Origin: Cucumis sativus | Taxonomy: Eukaryota; Streptophyta; Magnoliopsida; Cucurbitales; Cucurbitaceae | NCBI RefSeq assembly: GCF_000004075.3 | Contig: NC_026658.2 | Coordinates: forward strand, 24,602,075 to 24,666,074 | Direction: 5' to 3' | DNA length: 64,000 nt | Shown here: positions 23,912 through 36,316 of the stretch, piece by piece | How positions within the stretch are numbered: position 1 is the first letter of the stretch | How the letters are laid out: each line of letters opens with the position of its first letter | Made by a program: the position numbers and the translations under genes | Notes under the pieces: model-generated | What the model saw: the letters and a program-made list of their open reading frames with translations, nothing else | Told to the model about the DNA's origin: nothing | The model's database searches: none

Positions 23912-25550
23912 ATGGGAGTCTTGGAGTCTATATTTGTATACATTCCACTATTCTTTGTGTTGTATACATTAATAGAGTACCTTATTCACAAGATCAGAAA
24001 TCTTCCACCCACGCCTTTTCCTTTACTTCCGGTCATCGGCCATCTCCATCTCTTGAAGAATCCAATCTATCGGACTTTGGCGGAGATCTCAAACCACTAT
24101 GGTCCGGTTGTGTATTTTCGGTTCGGCCAACGCCGAGTTCTTGTGGTATCGTCTCCTTTTGCGGCTGAAGAATGTCTAACCAAGAACGATATTGTGTTTG
24201 CGAACCGGCCTCGTCTCATTATATCCAAGTGGTTCGGATACAACAATACGAACCTTGTATGGTCTTCCTATGGGGACCACTGGCGTAACCTTCGCCGAAT
24301 CTCCACCATTGAAATCTTGTCCACCCATCGCATTCAAATGCTCTCAATGTTCCGTCTCGAAGAGGTCAAATCTTTGATTCGAAGACTCGCAAATAATGAA
24401 AACCAAATTCATAACATGAAGAATGAGTTTTTTGATTTGACGTATAACGTGATGTTGAGAATGCTCGTCGGAAAGCGGTTTTATGGTGAGGATGTGGACG
24501 ATGTAGACGAGGCAAAGATATTTAGGCAGTTACAAATCGATTTGGGTCAATTGGGTGGAAAGTCCATTTTACAAGATTTTATCCCATTCGTATCGTGGAT
24601 GGGATTTGGTTCGACTATAGAAAATAAGATAATTGAATGCCATGTGAAAAGAGACACTTTTATGCAGAATTTGATTGATCAACATAAGAAAAGAATCGTT
24701 GATCAAAATAAATCTAATAACATATCTCAAGATGGAAGGAGGAAGACGATGATTGAAGTATTATTAGAACTACAACAGTACAATCCGGACCAATATACTG
24801 ATGAAACTATTAGAGCCTTAATGCTGGTAATCAATCATTTCTTACCCCTTTTGGACTTTATCTTGATAAATGTTTTTAAATTATGTTTTTTATAATCATT
24901 GTGTGCTCGAACAGGTTTTGTTGGCTGCAGGTACAGAAACATCAGTTGCTGCAATGGAATGGGCTCTATCTCTTATGTTGAACCATCCCAAATTTTTAAA
25001 GAAACTACAAAATGAGATTGACAATCAAGTTGGCCATGACCGTTTGATTGACGAGTCTGACATGGCCAACCTTCCTAGTCTACGTGGCATCATCAATGAG
25101 ACCTTACGAATGTATCCTCCGGCTCCATTAGTGGTACCACATGAATCATCAAAAGACTGTACTATTGGAGGATATCATATCCCACGTGGCACTATTTTGT
25201 TTGTGAATTTATGGGCCATTCACAACGACCCTAAGATATGGGATAATCCAAGAAAGTTCAATCCAAATAGGTTCGAGAGTTTAGAGAATGAAAAATTCGG
25301 GTTCAATCTAATACCATTCGGGTCAGGTAGAAGAGGGTGTCCAGGAGAAGGATTGGCTCTTCGAGTTATTGGGCTTGTATTGGGCGCATTGGTCCAATGT
25401 TTTGAATGGGAGCGTCCTGGGGAGGAGTTGGTGGATATGACCGAAGGTGTTGCACTCACTATGCCTAAGGCTCATTGCTTGCAAGCTAAATGTACGCCTC
25501 GACCCATTGTTCATCGTCTTCATCTATCTCATAAAGAATCCAACCCATGA
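23912..25550 (+). CDS. CYP81-type cytochrome P450
   Basis: Two-exon P450: exon 1 23912-24826 (305 codons), an 88-bp phase-0 intron, exon 2 24915-25550; 516 residues. ER-anchored monooxygenase with hinge [18 protein letters not shown]-helix WRNLRR, I-helix AGTETS (Thr at about 314 present), K-helix ETLR, a PERF variant PNRF, and heme loop FGSGRRGCPG with Cys at about 447. The ATG at 23912 is chosen because the frame upstream is open but has no ATG, and the residues after it form the anchor (MGVLESIFVYIPLFF). It is most like the gene at 27226: the region between the B and C helices (FGYNNTNLVWSSYGDHWRN) is identical in the two. The 5' leaders also look related, so the pair arose by a recent tandem duplication. 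Confidence 0.95.
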
Positions 25551-27225
25551 TTGTGGATTCCAGAGTTCTTTTCTTTTCAAAACATGTGTAAATCTAGGTT
25601 AAATTTTTTGATGCAACAAGCTAGTTTGATAACAAAATAAGACTATGTATACAGAGAATTAACACTATGTTTTTGTAATCAAAATTGAAAAGTTTTAGGG
25701 ATACTTTACAATGTTGATATTATGCGAGTTAAAGGTTGGAATTATTTGTTCAAGATAAAAAATATTTTTTATCTATAATCTATAATTATACAGTATATTG
25801 AAAGAAGTTAAAAGAGAAATTACACAAGTAGCAGAATACACATATATTTTCAATCGTGACTTTAGTTTTTTAATTTTTGTATTTATAGCAAAACATACCT
25901 CATTTTTTATCTAAACAAAGATGATTTTAGATTCTCTAAAAAACACATCAATACGAAAAGAAACTACAACTCTTCTTTATTAAAACTGTATTGTTTTCTT
26001 TCTCTTTTGTTCTTTCTTTTTCTAAAAATGGCAAAATTTCTATTGGTCCAATTTTTTAAATTTACGTAACTACTTCTTATTATAAAATAGAATTGTTAAG
26101 AGTAAAAAATAAAAATTAAAACTATTTATAAAATATAGCAAAGTAGAGTTCTACTATATATCTTAAAATATTTATAAAATATAGCAAAGCAGAGTTCTAC
26201 TATATATATCTTAAAATATTTTTAATGTTTTGGTACTTTTTAAAATGTCTACTTTATATATATATATATAATTATAAATAATATTAATAATTTTTTAAAA
26301 ACTTGGATTTGCTTTTCTTCTTTTTTTTCTTTCTTTCTTTAATTTCACGTTCCAAATCATTTTTGGTCCACGTTTGATTTTCACCTGATTTTTCGCAAAA
26401 GTATGTTTTTTAACCTTCCGTTGATGTTATAATATTTTATGTATTGATGATGACTTCACATTCGTTTTGAAATTTCTCATATACGGTGGTGAATTGTCCC
26501 TAGCCCAATAGACCTTCCAAGTGCAATGGACACAGTTTGACAGTCTTTTAAAGATTGAAGAGTGTAGATTCATTAACAGGTTGATTTGAATTTTTTTTAT
26601 TCATGAAGATTGAATATCTAACTTACTTTGTGACTGTTATCTGATTGTTATCTTGATTGCCATGAAATAGTTATTTGATTGGTATCATATTGAGAAAATT
26701 TGTACAGATAAACAATGCTATATCATCTTCAATTGTTAAACATCAAGTTAGACAACTTCAAAACAAAAGGGTTCCTTAAATTGTTGAATTGCAAAACCAC
26801 AGAAAGAATAGTTATTTGGTAATAATAGAAGATTATACTATACAAATTAGATAACAATATTGATTATTAGAAACTACTCAGTAATAATAATAAAAATATA
26901 AATAGTAAAAGAAACAGTCACATGATACATTATAATTTGACAATTATGTGGAATATACATAAAGAATCCGGTTTGCTTTTTTAAATTATCTTCATATGAC
27001 GTAGTGTTCATTAAAATATTAATGAAGTATTTATTATTGTATATTTTGTTGCCGAATGGCTTCAGGCTAGAGGTTGGTTGAACTTGCAACTACCCTTCCC
27101 TCAGCCTCATTGGTCCATTTGGTTATATATTCCCCTTTTGGGTTCATCTAGTTGACCAAATGCTTAAGTCTCTGCTCCAATTTCTAACAGAAGCAATCTT
27201 CATAAGAACAGCCAAACTCAACCCC
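25551..27225. other. Spacer between tandem P450 genes
   Basis: AT-rich sequence with a 46-bp tandem duplication (26124-26217) and a (TA)n run near 26257-26271. It ends in the promoter of the next P450, with a TATATAT at 27124-27130. Confidence 0.5.
26124..26217. repeat. 46-bp tandem duplication
   Basis: Two head-to-tail copies (26124-26169, 26170-26217), each starting ATTTATAAAATATAGCAAAG. The copies differ by one substitution and a TA insertion, which points to a recent origin. Confidence 0.8.
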
Positions 27226-29433
27226 ATGGCTATGGCTATGGCTATGACTATGGGAGCTATCTTTCTTTACATCCCTCCGTTTCTTGTCTTGTATTTATTA
27301 ACAAAGCACTTCCTCCACAACATCAGAAACCTCCCACCCACCCCTTTCCCATCACTACCTATCCTTGGCCATCTCCACCTTTTGAACAAGCCCATATACC
27401 GCGCTCTGTACAACATCTCTAATCGCTATGGTCCGGTTGTGTTTCTCCGATTAGGATCTCGTTCGGTCTTGATCGTGTCGTCTCCTTCGGCAGCAGAAGA
27501 GTGTTTGACTAAGAACGACATCATCTTTGCAAATCGGCCTCATCTCCTATTATCAAAGTGCTTCGGATACAACAATACGAATCTCGTATGGTCATCTTAT
27601 GGGGACCATTGGCGCAACCTCCGTCGAATCTGTACCGTTGAAATTTTGTCCACCCATCGCCTTCACATGCTTTATATTGTTCGTTTTGAAGAGGTTAGGT
27701 CATTGATTCAACGACTTGTGAAACGTGAAAACCAAGTAGTTAACATGAAACATGTGTTTTTTGATCTATCTTTCAACTTGATGTTGAGGATGATTGTTGG
27801 AAAACGATTTTATGGCGATGATGTAGACGATGTTGAAGAGGCAAAATTATTTAGGGAATTACAAGCTGAGTCAAGTCGGTTGTCTGGTAAATCTAATATG
27901 GGAGATTTTATTCCATTAATGTCATGGTTGGGATTTGATTCAACTTTGGAGAAAGAGATGATTGATTGTCAAAATGGAAGAGATGCTTTGATGCAAAGTT
28001 TAATCGAGCAACATCGAAGAAGAAGAATTGCGGAAATCGACTATTCTTTTCGTGATGGAAGGAAGAAGACATTGATTGAAGTATTATTAGAATTGCAAGA
28101 ATCTGAACCTGAACAATATACCGATGAAACTATCAGAGCACTAATGCTAGTAATTATTCTCTCTCCTTTTATCATTCTCCATTATTACATGCAAATTAAC
28201 AATATTCTTGAAAAGTTAAACAACCCATCAACAATTTACATCCTAAAAAATAAACTTCACATTTTTCTCAAAAATTAAATATATCATAGATACATGAGAT
28301 TTTGAGGACGTTAACTTTTTCCTATTATTTTATTAAAGTTTAGCTAATATAATATGTGCAATAACAATTAAACTATATAATTGTCACATCGGTTTTGGTA
28401 CTAAGTCAACTTACATTAATTAAAATATTAGGAAAAAACAAAGATGTGATTAAAAACAATACAATTACAGAATCATAAAAAATATACATTAATATAAAAT
28501 TGGAAGAACATGGGATCATTTTGATTCCATTTTTGGTTCCAAAATGTAATTTTACAATTTCATTTTGTCAAATAGTAAATGGCTTCGGGTAGTATAATAA
28601 ATATATCATAAAATAAACTTCTTGGAAACTCAGAAGTTTGATCCTAATGAAAACAACAATTTCTGTCCAATTACAACAAATTGAAAATTTGTTAAACTAT
28701 TAATAAAAATAGCAAAAAAAAAGAAAAGAAAAAAAATCTCTTAGACTTTAACCAATACTTATTAGTGATATACTTATATCGTTCATATGAACAGCTTATG
28801 TTGGTAGCGGGTACAGAGACGTCAGGGAGCATAATGGAGTGGGCTTTGTCTCTTCTCTTAAACCATCCAGAAATTTTAAAGAAAGCACAAACTGAAATCG
28901 ACAATCAAGTTGGACACAAACGTCTAATGGAAGAATCCGACATGGCACGTCTTCCTTACCTACGTGGCATCATCAACGAGACACTTCGGATGTACCCTCC
29001 AGCTCCATTGCTAGTACCTCATGAATCATCACAAGACTGCTCTGTTGGAGGCTACCACGTTCCACGTGGCACTATGTTATACATCAACATATGGGCCATT
29101 CAGAACGACCCCAAATTCTGGACCCACCCGAGAAAATTTGACCCAGAGAGATTTAACGACGTGGAAAGTGAAAATTACAAGTTCAATTTGATGGCATTTG
29201 GGTTGGGGAGGAGGGGGTGCCCAGGAGAGGGCTTGGGCCTACGAATGATTGGGCTTGTGTTGGGCTCGTTGATTCAATGCTTTGAATGGGAGCGTCCTAC
29301 TGAGGAATTAGTGGATTTGACAGAAGGGATTGCAATCACTATGCCCAAAGCCCAAAATTTACATGCTAAATGTAGGCCCAGGCCCATGGTTGTTGATATT
29401 CTCTCACAAACTAAGTCTAGCCCGGCCCGTTGA
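27226..29433 (+). CDS. CYP81-type cytochrome P450
   Basis: Two-exon P450: exon 1 27226-28149 (308 codons), a 645-bp phase-0 intron, exon 2 28795-29433; 520 residues. It has the anchor, hinge PPTPFPSLPILGHLHLL, C-helix WRNLRR, I-helix AGTETS, K-helix ETLR, FDPERF, and heme loop FGLGRRGCPG with Cys at about 450. An in-frame ATG also exists at 27160, which would add 22 residues. I prefer 27226 because a TATA-like box at 27124-27130 puts transcription start only a few bases before 27160, and because the sister gene at 23912 starts at the equivalent place. The start codon lies in an ATGGCT hexamer repeat giving MAMAMAMTM, so several ATGs could serve. The intron is over four times longer than in the other complete copies. 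Confidence 0.95.
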
Positions 29434-30138
29434 ATTTATTGCATGTAGGGGCCGAACCTCTAGCCCTAATGTCAAGCTTTTTAATGCAGTAATAATAATA
29501 ACAATACATTCAAAACAACAAATTAGTTTATAGTAATTTAATCAACGTTTTTATAATTTTGTACCAACTAAGTCAACTTTTTTCAAGTTTATAACAATTT
29601 AAATCATAATATATTGCAAAACTTATATAATTTTATGTGTAAGTATTTATCGTTTATTTATTTGATAAATTTTATTAAATTTATATGATATAGATTAAAT
29701 TGAGAATACATGATGTTTGAACTTTGAACTTAAGTTTTAAAATGTAAAAATTTGACATTGAAATTTATAATATTAGTAAAAATGGAAGATGCTAATGACA
29801 AAAATTCAATCATAATCAATATAATTTATAGAATTAATAGTGATTTTGGCGTTGACCGTGCTCTGCGTCGTCGTATATTTCCATTGTGTCGCTATCGTGG
29901 CTTCATCTGAATAGCGAATTGGTTTCCGATTTTTTGAAGTCATACGTTATTGATATTATTGAATAGTTTGTATTTTTTTTTTTTTTAATCTTTTTTTGCA
30001 AAGTAAGAACAGAGTTCAATTGCTTAATTTCATTCATTCTCGGTAATTTGGAAGCAGGCGGAGAGGGCATTTTACCGGGTCCTCTCTGCGCCAATTTCCC
30101 TCATTTCTCTTCCGTCGCCTACGGCTCACCGCCACACC
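29434..30138. other. Spacer and protease promoter
   Basis: AT-rich 3' flank of the last P450, then a GC-richer promoter and leader region from about 29850 to the protease ATG at 30139. No other gene seen. Confidence 0.5.
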
Positions 30139-33100
30139 ATGAATTCATACTCTGCCACTCTCCTCTGTTCTCTACTTGGTTTTAATCTGCTAGCCGTGAT
30201 TCTTTCCTCTTCTGTGGACTCGAGAGATTTTGACTATCAGCAACGGTCTGTCATTCTTCCTCTCTTTATCTCGCCCACGAATTCTTCTCATCGGCGCGTT
30301 TTGGACCGTGATCACCGTCTCCGGCACCTGCAGAACCTAGTCAAGCCCCACTCTTCAAATGCTCGAATGAGGCTCCACGATGATCTCCTTACCAACGGGT
30401 CTGTCTTGCAGAAATTTTCCACTTTACGTTTCTGTTTTAGAATTGTTTATATGTTTATTGAGAATTGGAGGTTCTGGGCATTTATATTCGTAGGTATTAC
30501 ACGACTCGTTTATGGATTGGGTCTCCTCCACAAGAATTTGCTCTTATTGTGGATACCGGAAGTACTGTGACATACGTTCCATGTTCTAACTGCGTACAGT
30601 GCGGGAATCATCAGGTTTCTTTCGGTTGACTGCTGATCTGCGTTGTTTTCACTTTCAGTTCTGCTCTCTATAGCTAAATATCTGCAAGTTGTTTCGTCGG
30701 TTCGAATTTGGGCTTACAGATACTGTTACTGTTACTGGAGACTTTCTATCTATAAGTCTATAACTGTCGAGTACGATGTAAGCGTGGGATCTTAGAATTG
30801 AGCATAGTCGAAGCGCTAATGAAGGGGAGATTAGAGATCGCCCATCTGATCGATCTGGGATCTTCGCTTCTTACATGTTTTTCTTTGGAAATGACTCTGT
30901 GTATGGATTTTCAAAGATAAAAACAGTTAGGGCCAAAATGAAAAACTACCCTTCGTTGACCAACCGTCAATTAACGCTAATGTAAACAGTAAAGACTTAA
31001 AAAGGAAATGAGTAAGTTATGGGAGCTGTTTACTTAGGATTTATATCCTAAGAATTATCTTAACAACCAAATGTTGTAGTACAATCTCTCTTGAGAATAC
31101 CTCGGAGAAAAAAAACGTTATTGAAAAATTCTGCTCATATATTATGATTTAAATTCTGTTATGAGCTATGAAGCCTTCAAAATATTTTTTTCATGTAAAA
31201 GTTCAAATCTCATCCAATTTACTAATTACTAGTAATCTTGCAAATTGTTTAGTGGATAGTTGTTGTGAGATGCTGCATTGGGAGATCATGTTAGTTTAGT
31301 CATTTGAAGCTAATGCATGTTCCCTTAGACAAGTTGCTTTAGATTGATTGTCATAGTCTTATGTATACAACAATATTGATTGTCATAGGTGTCCAGATAG
31401 TTTAAACTACTGACATCTCTATTCATACCCGATAATCTGATATAACTTGTTAAAACAAGTTTCACTTGATTTATTTTTAGGATCCAAGGTTCCAACCAGA
31501 GTTGTCTAGCACATATCAACCTGTTAAGTGCAATGCTGATTGTAACTGTGATGAGAACGGAGTCCAATGTACATACGAGAGAAGGTATGCAGAGATGAGT
31601 ACTAGCAGCGGTGTGCTTGCTGAGGACGTCATGTCATTTGGAAAAGAAAGTGAACTTGTACCCCAGCGTGCTGTCTTTGGCTGTGAAACTATGGAAAGTG
31701 GTGATCTTTATACCCAACGTGCTGATGGGATTATGGGTTTGGGCCGTGGTACACTCAGTGTGATGGACCAACTCGTGGGCAAGGGTGTTGTGAGCAATTC
31801 ATTTTCATTATGTTATGGAGGGATGGATGTTGGTGGGGGTGCAATGGTTCTTGGTGGGATCTCTTCACCCCCTGGTATGGTATTTTCCCACTCAGACCCA
31901 TCTCGAAGGTATGGTAGTTTTGAATCTGCCTTTGTCTTATTCATTTTCACTGGTTTATATTTGTGTACATCTCATAGATACAGTCTAGCTTTGGGATGGA
32001 AACAGCCCATATTATAATATAGAGTTGAAGGAAATACATGTTGCTGGGAAACCATTGAAGTTGAATCCGAGGACTTTTGATGGGAAGTATGGTGCTATCT
32101 TGGATAGTGGAACTACATATGCTTATTTTCCAGAAAAAGCCTACTATGCATTCAAGGATGCTGTAAGTTTTTTCAACTTCTACATCTAATCTCTGGTTTC
32201 TAATCTTAAATGGTCTTGCCTTCACCCAAAGGATATCAATTTTGTGCTACTTATGATTCCTTATACTTAAAGGCATCCTTGTGCTTATCACAATATTCTA
32301 GCTAACTCTCTGTGCTCTTCTACTCTCTGGGGTCTATCACATCCATCAATGATTCAATCTGCTGTCACCAATAAGATTCAGTATCTCATTCATTCTGCAT
32401 TATGGTATGGAATTTTGGAACAAGAACACCTCAAAGTCATTGAAACTGTATAAATGCTTGTTGAGAAATCTACTATAAAGGATATTTGGATCTGACTATG
32501 TGTTAATCAGATTGATCAAGTGTTATGTTTACTCAGTCCCAATATTTAATTCACGTGTCTCATTATCTCATCTTTTACCATTCTGCATTGATTGAATATT
32601 TTCTTTACCTCTATATTTTATCATTGAATGAAGACTTCTTGAAGTATTTCTTATAATCACATTTTGTTGATGAAACTATCGATGAGCTCTTACATTGTAA
32701 TCAGTTCATTTGAACTTCAATACCTATTTGGAGATCTCTTCAATACAAATATAATCGTTATGGTCTGCAATTGATTCTCTCATACTTATGGCTGTTCTCT
32801 AGTAGGTGACTCAATAGATTTGACACTTAGCTTTTGTTATTGACTCCCAGTTTATTGACTCATGTAGGAGTTGGGCACAGTTTTATTTTATTTTTTAATT
32901 TTGAATGAACACATCTGATCTACTGGTCTATTTTGAAATCGATACCAAGTTCTTACAAGCTATTCCTTTTAGCGAAAAGATAGAAGTGCCCTTTTCAATG
33001 GCTTTCCATGGGTTTTGCAAATACTAACTTTTTTGTTCAATTAAATGGTTTCTTGACTTGATACATATTCCTGGTTTTCTCCTCCATTCTATTCGGCAGC

Positions 33101-36100
33101 TCTTTATTACAAAACTTGGTGCACCCTTGTTAACTTATGGTTTAATTTGCAGATAATGAAGAAAATTAGTTTCCTGAAACAAATCAGTGGTCCTGACCCG
33201 AATTTCAAAGATATTTGTTTCTCTGGTGCTGGAAGGTATTTCTAGATCTTGCTAGTAGCACCCTATTTTAGGTTTATCCTTTCTGGGTTGATTGTTGAGC
33301 AATTGTTCTTTTGTGATAGGGATGTCACTGAACTTCCAAAAGTTTTTCCAGAGGTTGATATGGTTTTTGCCAATGGACAGAAAATTTCACTTTCTCCAGA
33401 GAACTACTTATTCCGGGTATTCATCTTTGAGTTAATTTTTTCTCTCCCTCTCTCTCTAATGAATTGTTATGATATATCTAATTTTCTATATTTTGTCGTA
33501 AGTTTTACATAAATGGTACATACTTTCTCTTCTCATCAACCATCTCTGCAGCATACGAAGGTTAGTGGTGCATATTGTCTGGGGATCTTTAAAAATGGGA
33601 ATGATCAGACAACACTTTTGGGAGGTATGGCAAAGCGTCCCTGGATTGGGAATAATTTTCTTTTGCATTGTATACATTGTGTTTCTCTTGCGTTTTTTAT
33701 GGTTGTGTATATATGATGGTTTTATACTGCACACCTTGATAAAAGTTAGGTGTTTAATAATCACAATCATCAAAGTTAACAAAGCGAATTGTACTTCTTA
33801 AGAGTAAAGCTGCATGGTTTCTTTCCATCGGCAGGAATTATTGTTCGCAATACTCTTGTCACTTATAACCGAGAGAACTCCACAATTGGGTTTTGGAAGA
33901 CTAACTGTTCTGAGCTGTGGAAGAATCTGCATTATCTTTCTCCTGCTCCTCCACCTGCTCCTTTACCTTCCCATGTTCCGAATACGAGTAAAGAAGTTCC
34001 TCCACCTGGTTCTCCAAGTGTGCCATTTCTTTCTGGTAGGATTTTACTGTTCGTTTGTATGAATTTTGCTGTTTATTGTTATGAGTTCTCTCTATCGACG
34101 TTAGTACGGACATGTTTGGTAGATAATATGGATTATGTTATATGTTTGTAGATTCATGGAGTTCACGATTGTGTTTGGTAGATGATTTGGATTCTGTATT
34201 TAAAAATTGCTTTTTGAATTCTATGATCCAAACTGTGAAGATCTTAGAACATTGTTTTTATGTTTTCAGTATATCTAGGTTTTGCATTTGAAATTTTAAA
34301 ATCCAGAATTTTATTAAAAAAACGATAACAATGTTAATAAACATAGTACTTCATTGTGTAAATTCAATTCATTTTTGTTTTAAATTGAAATATATACTAT
34401 GTAATGTATTATAAATGATGTGAAAAAATAAAAATTATACAAATTTTTATTATAAAATATGTCCGTAAGTTAATTAATGATAGTTTATATTTAACCTAAT
34501 ATTTTAGTGAATAAGTACAACTAGTTTTATGGTTTATAAATACATTATCAAACACAATTTGAACAAATGCTTAAATTGGAATTCAGTTTCTGAATTTGAC
34601 ATCAAACAAATATTTGAAAACAATAACTCTGTTTTTGGAATCTCTTGTATTCAAATTTTTATTTTGAGATTGTCTACCAAACACTTCTTAAGTAACTTAT
34701 CTTATTTCTTAAGTTGAAATTTCTTTTTGCTTAATGGTTTCAAGGTTATAATCCAGATGACTTTTACTTAATGCCGTAGTTATGTACTATCTCTGCTATA
34801 TTTTCTTGTGTTTTATGTTTCCCTCTGTTTCAATGTATAGGTGAATTTCAGGTTGGAGTGATAACATTTAATATGATGCTTCATGTCAACCAATCCTCCG
34901 TGAAGCTTAACATCACTGAGCTTGCAGAATTTATTGCCAATGAACTTGAAGTTAGTGTCTCACAGGTAATAATGATTTTAGGTTTAACTTTTTCACTATT
35001 CATGTTATCTGTTGTCGACTCCCCTGGCACCATTGTTAGTAATCGTTTGATTAGGTGCTTTCTAATTCTTTTCTTGAGATAATACCGTAAAAGGCAAAAA
35101 TTAATAGGGTGAACTCAACTTAAGATGAGTGCGTATGCTTGACTTTATTAAGACTTGCAGTACTGTTGCTATATCTTTATGTTTCAAGTTTTGCTTACAC
35201 AATACTGCCAATTGTCTGATTTTAGGTTCACGTGCTGAACTTTACGTCAGGGGAAACTGATATCTTCATTAGATGGGCTATCTTCCCTGCTGACTCGGCT
35301 GGTTATATATCTAATTCCACGGCGATGGTAAAAGTTCTTAGTCCTTAAGTGCCCAGGTTATTTGTATGAAGAAAATAAATTGGAATATCATAAGTTAGCT
35401 ATTTCTTTACTCTAAATGATGATTTGCAGGACATAATTTCTCGCTTGAAGGAACATGAATTGCAACTTCCTGAAAAATTCGGAAGTTATCAGCTGGTTGA
35501 ATTGAATGTTGAACCCCCGTTAAAGAAGTGAGATATACTCCTGAGTGTATACTTTCAGTTCTTACTGTATTAACAAAGAATGGAAGAACTCTTTCTCTCA
35601 TTTTATTTATGAACAATGAGGAGATTTATAGGTGTATGTACAGTTAGTTATCACGGATAACAGTAAAAGGAAAACAAATATAACAGTAGCAGTTTTTAGT
35701 TTCTTTAACTAACTATATTAACAGCATATTAACAGTCTTCAAGTTCTAATATGTTCTAATATACTGCATTTAAAAGGACACATAAGGTTCCACTAGCATA
35801 TTACTTATCTTTCTCAAATATATCATCACTGGATCTGGGCATTTGGTATTAATAGGTAAAAAGGTTTTCTAATGAAAGAGCAAGAATTAATAAACATGAC
35901 GCTTACATTTACTGATAGATTCTCAGGGAAAGTTCCTTCAAAGCTTAGCATTCACATCTAAACTGCCGTGACTGCTAATTAAGTGTCGTATCTGTATTCT
36001 GTTGTGTCTTCTGATATATTGATAATTTGCTTTCAGCCTGGTAGGTTATATGGTCCTAAAAAACGCTATCAATCAGTTACGTTGATTGCATTAGCGTGTA

Positions 36101-36316
36101 GTATGCATATGTTGCTTCACAGTTTTGTTTTCTCCATACAGGACATGGATGGAGCAACACTTCTGGTCTATAACGACTATTGGAGTAGCAGTTACCTTAG
36201 TTGTTGGATTGGCTGCCGGAAGCACATGGTTGATTTGGAGATATAGACGGAGGGACACGAGTTCCTATGAGCCTGTTGGCGTAGTAGGGCCCGAGCAAGA
36301 GCTTCAGCCGCTATAG
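30139..36316 (+). CDS. Membrane-anchored aspartic protease (A1 family, nepenthesin-like)
   Basis: Twelve exons: 30139-30398, 30494-30614, 31481-31908, 32006-32162, 33153-33235, 33320-33416, 33552-33624, 33835-34035, 34841-34965, 35226-35327, 35430-35527, 36142-36316. All are GT-AG with consistent phases and give 639 residues. The product is a secretory-pathway pepsin-type protease: a signal peptide (about 1-27) and a prodomain, then the first catalytic motif VDTGS (Asp 107) followed by a cysteine-rich insert with CxxCxxC spacing and a later CNADCNC cluster. The second catalytic motif is LDSGT (Asp 303). The LGG-(I)IVRN-TLVTYN-IGFW end of the pepsin fold is clear. Beyond the fold are a proline-rich linker, about 100 further residues and a transmembrane helix (about 591-614) with a basic RYRRR stop-transfer, giving a type I membrane protein. 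Arabidopsis has relatives of this long, membrane-anchored type. Substrate unknown. Intron 8 carries a MITE-like insertion. Confidence 0.94.
34113..34683. mobile_element. MITE-like non-autonomous DNA transposon in protease intron 8
   Basis: A 571-bp element bounded by perfect 11-bp inverted repeats: TGTTTGGTAGA at 34113-34123 and its complement at 34673-34683. The match continues imperfectly inward (TGTTTGGTAGAtAAT against TGTTTGGTAGAcAAT). A further TGTTTGGTAGATGAT lies inside near 34174. The element is AT-rich and non-coding, and sits wholly within the intron 34036-34840 on the side far from the splice sites. No clear target-site duplication, so the superfamily is open; hAT- or PIF-like families would be first guesses. 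Confidence 0.55.

Noticed and set aside
33486-34113. Alternative frames in the protease region (67-120 codons)
   Set aside because: They run through introns of the aspartic protease and are explained by its exons in another phase.
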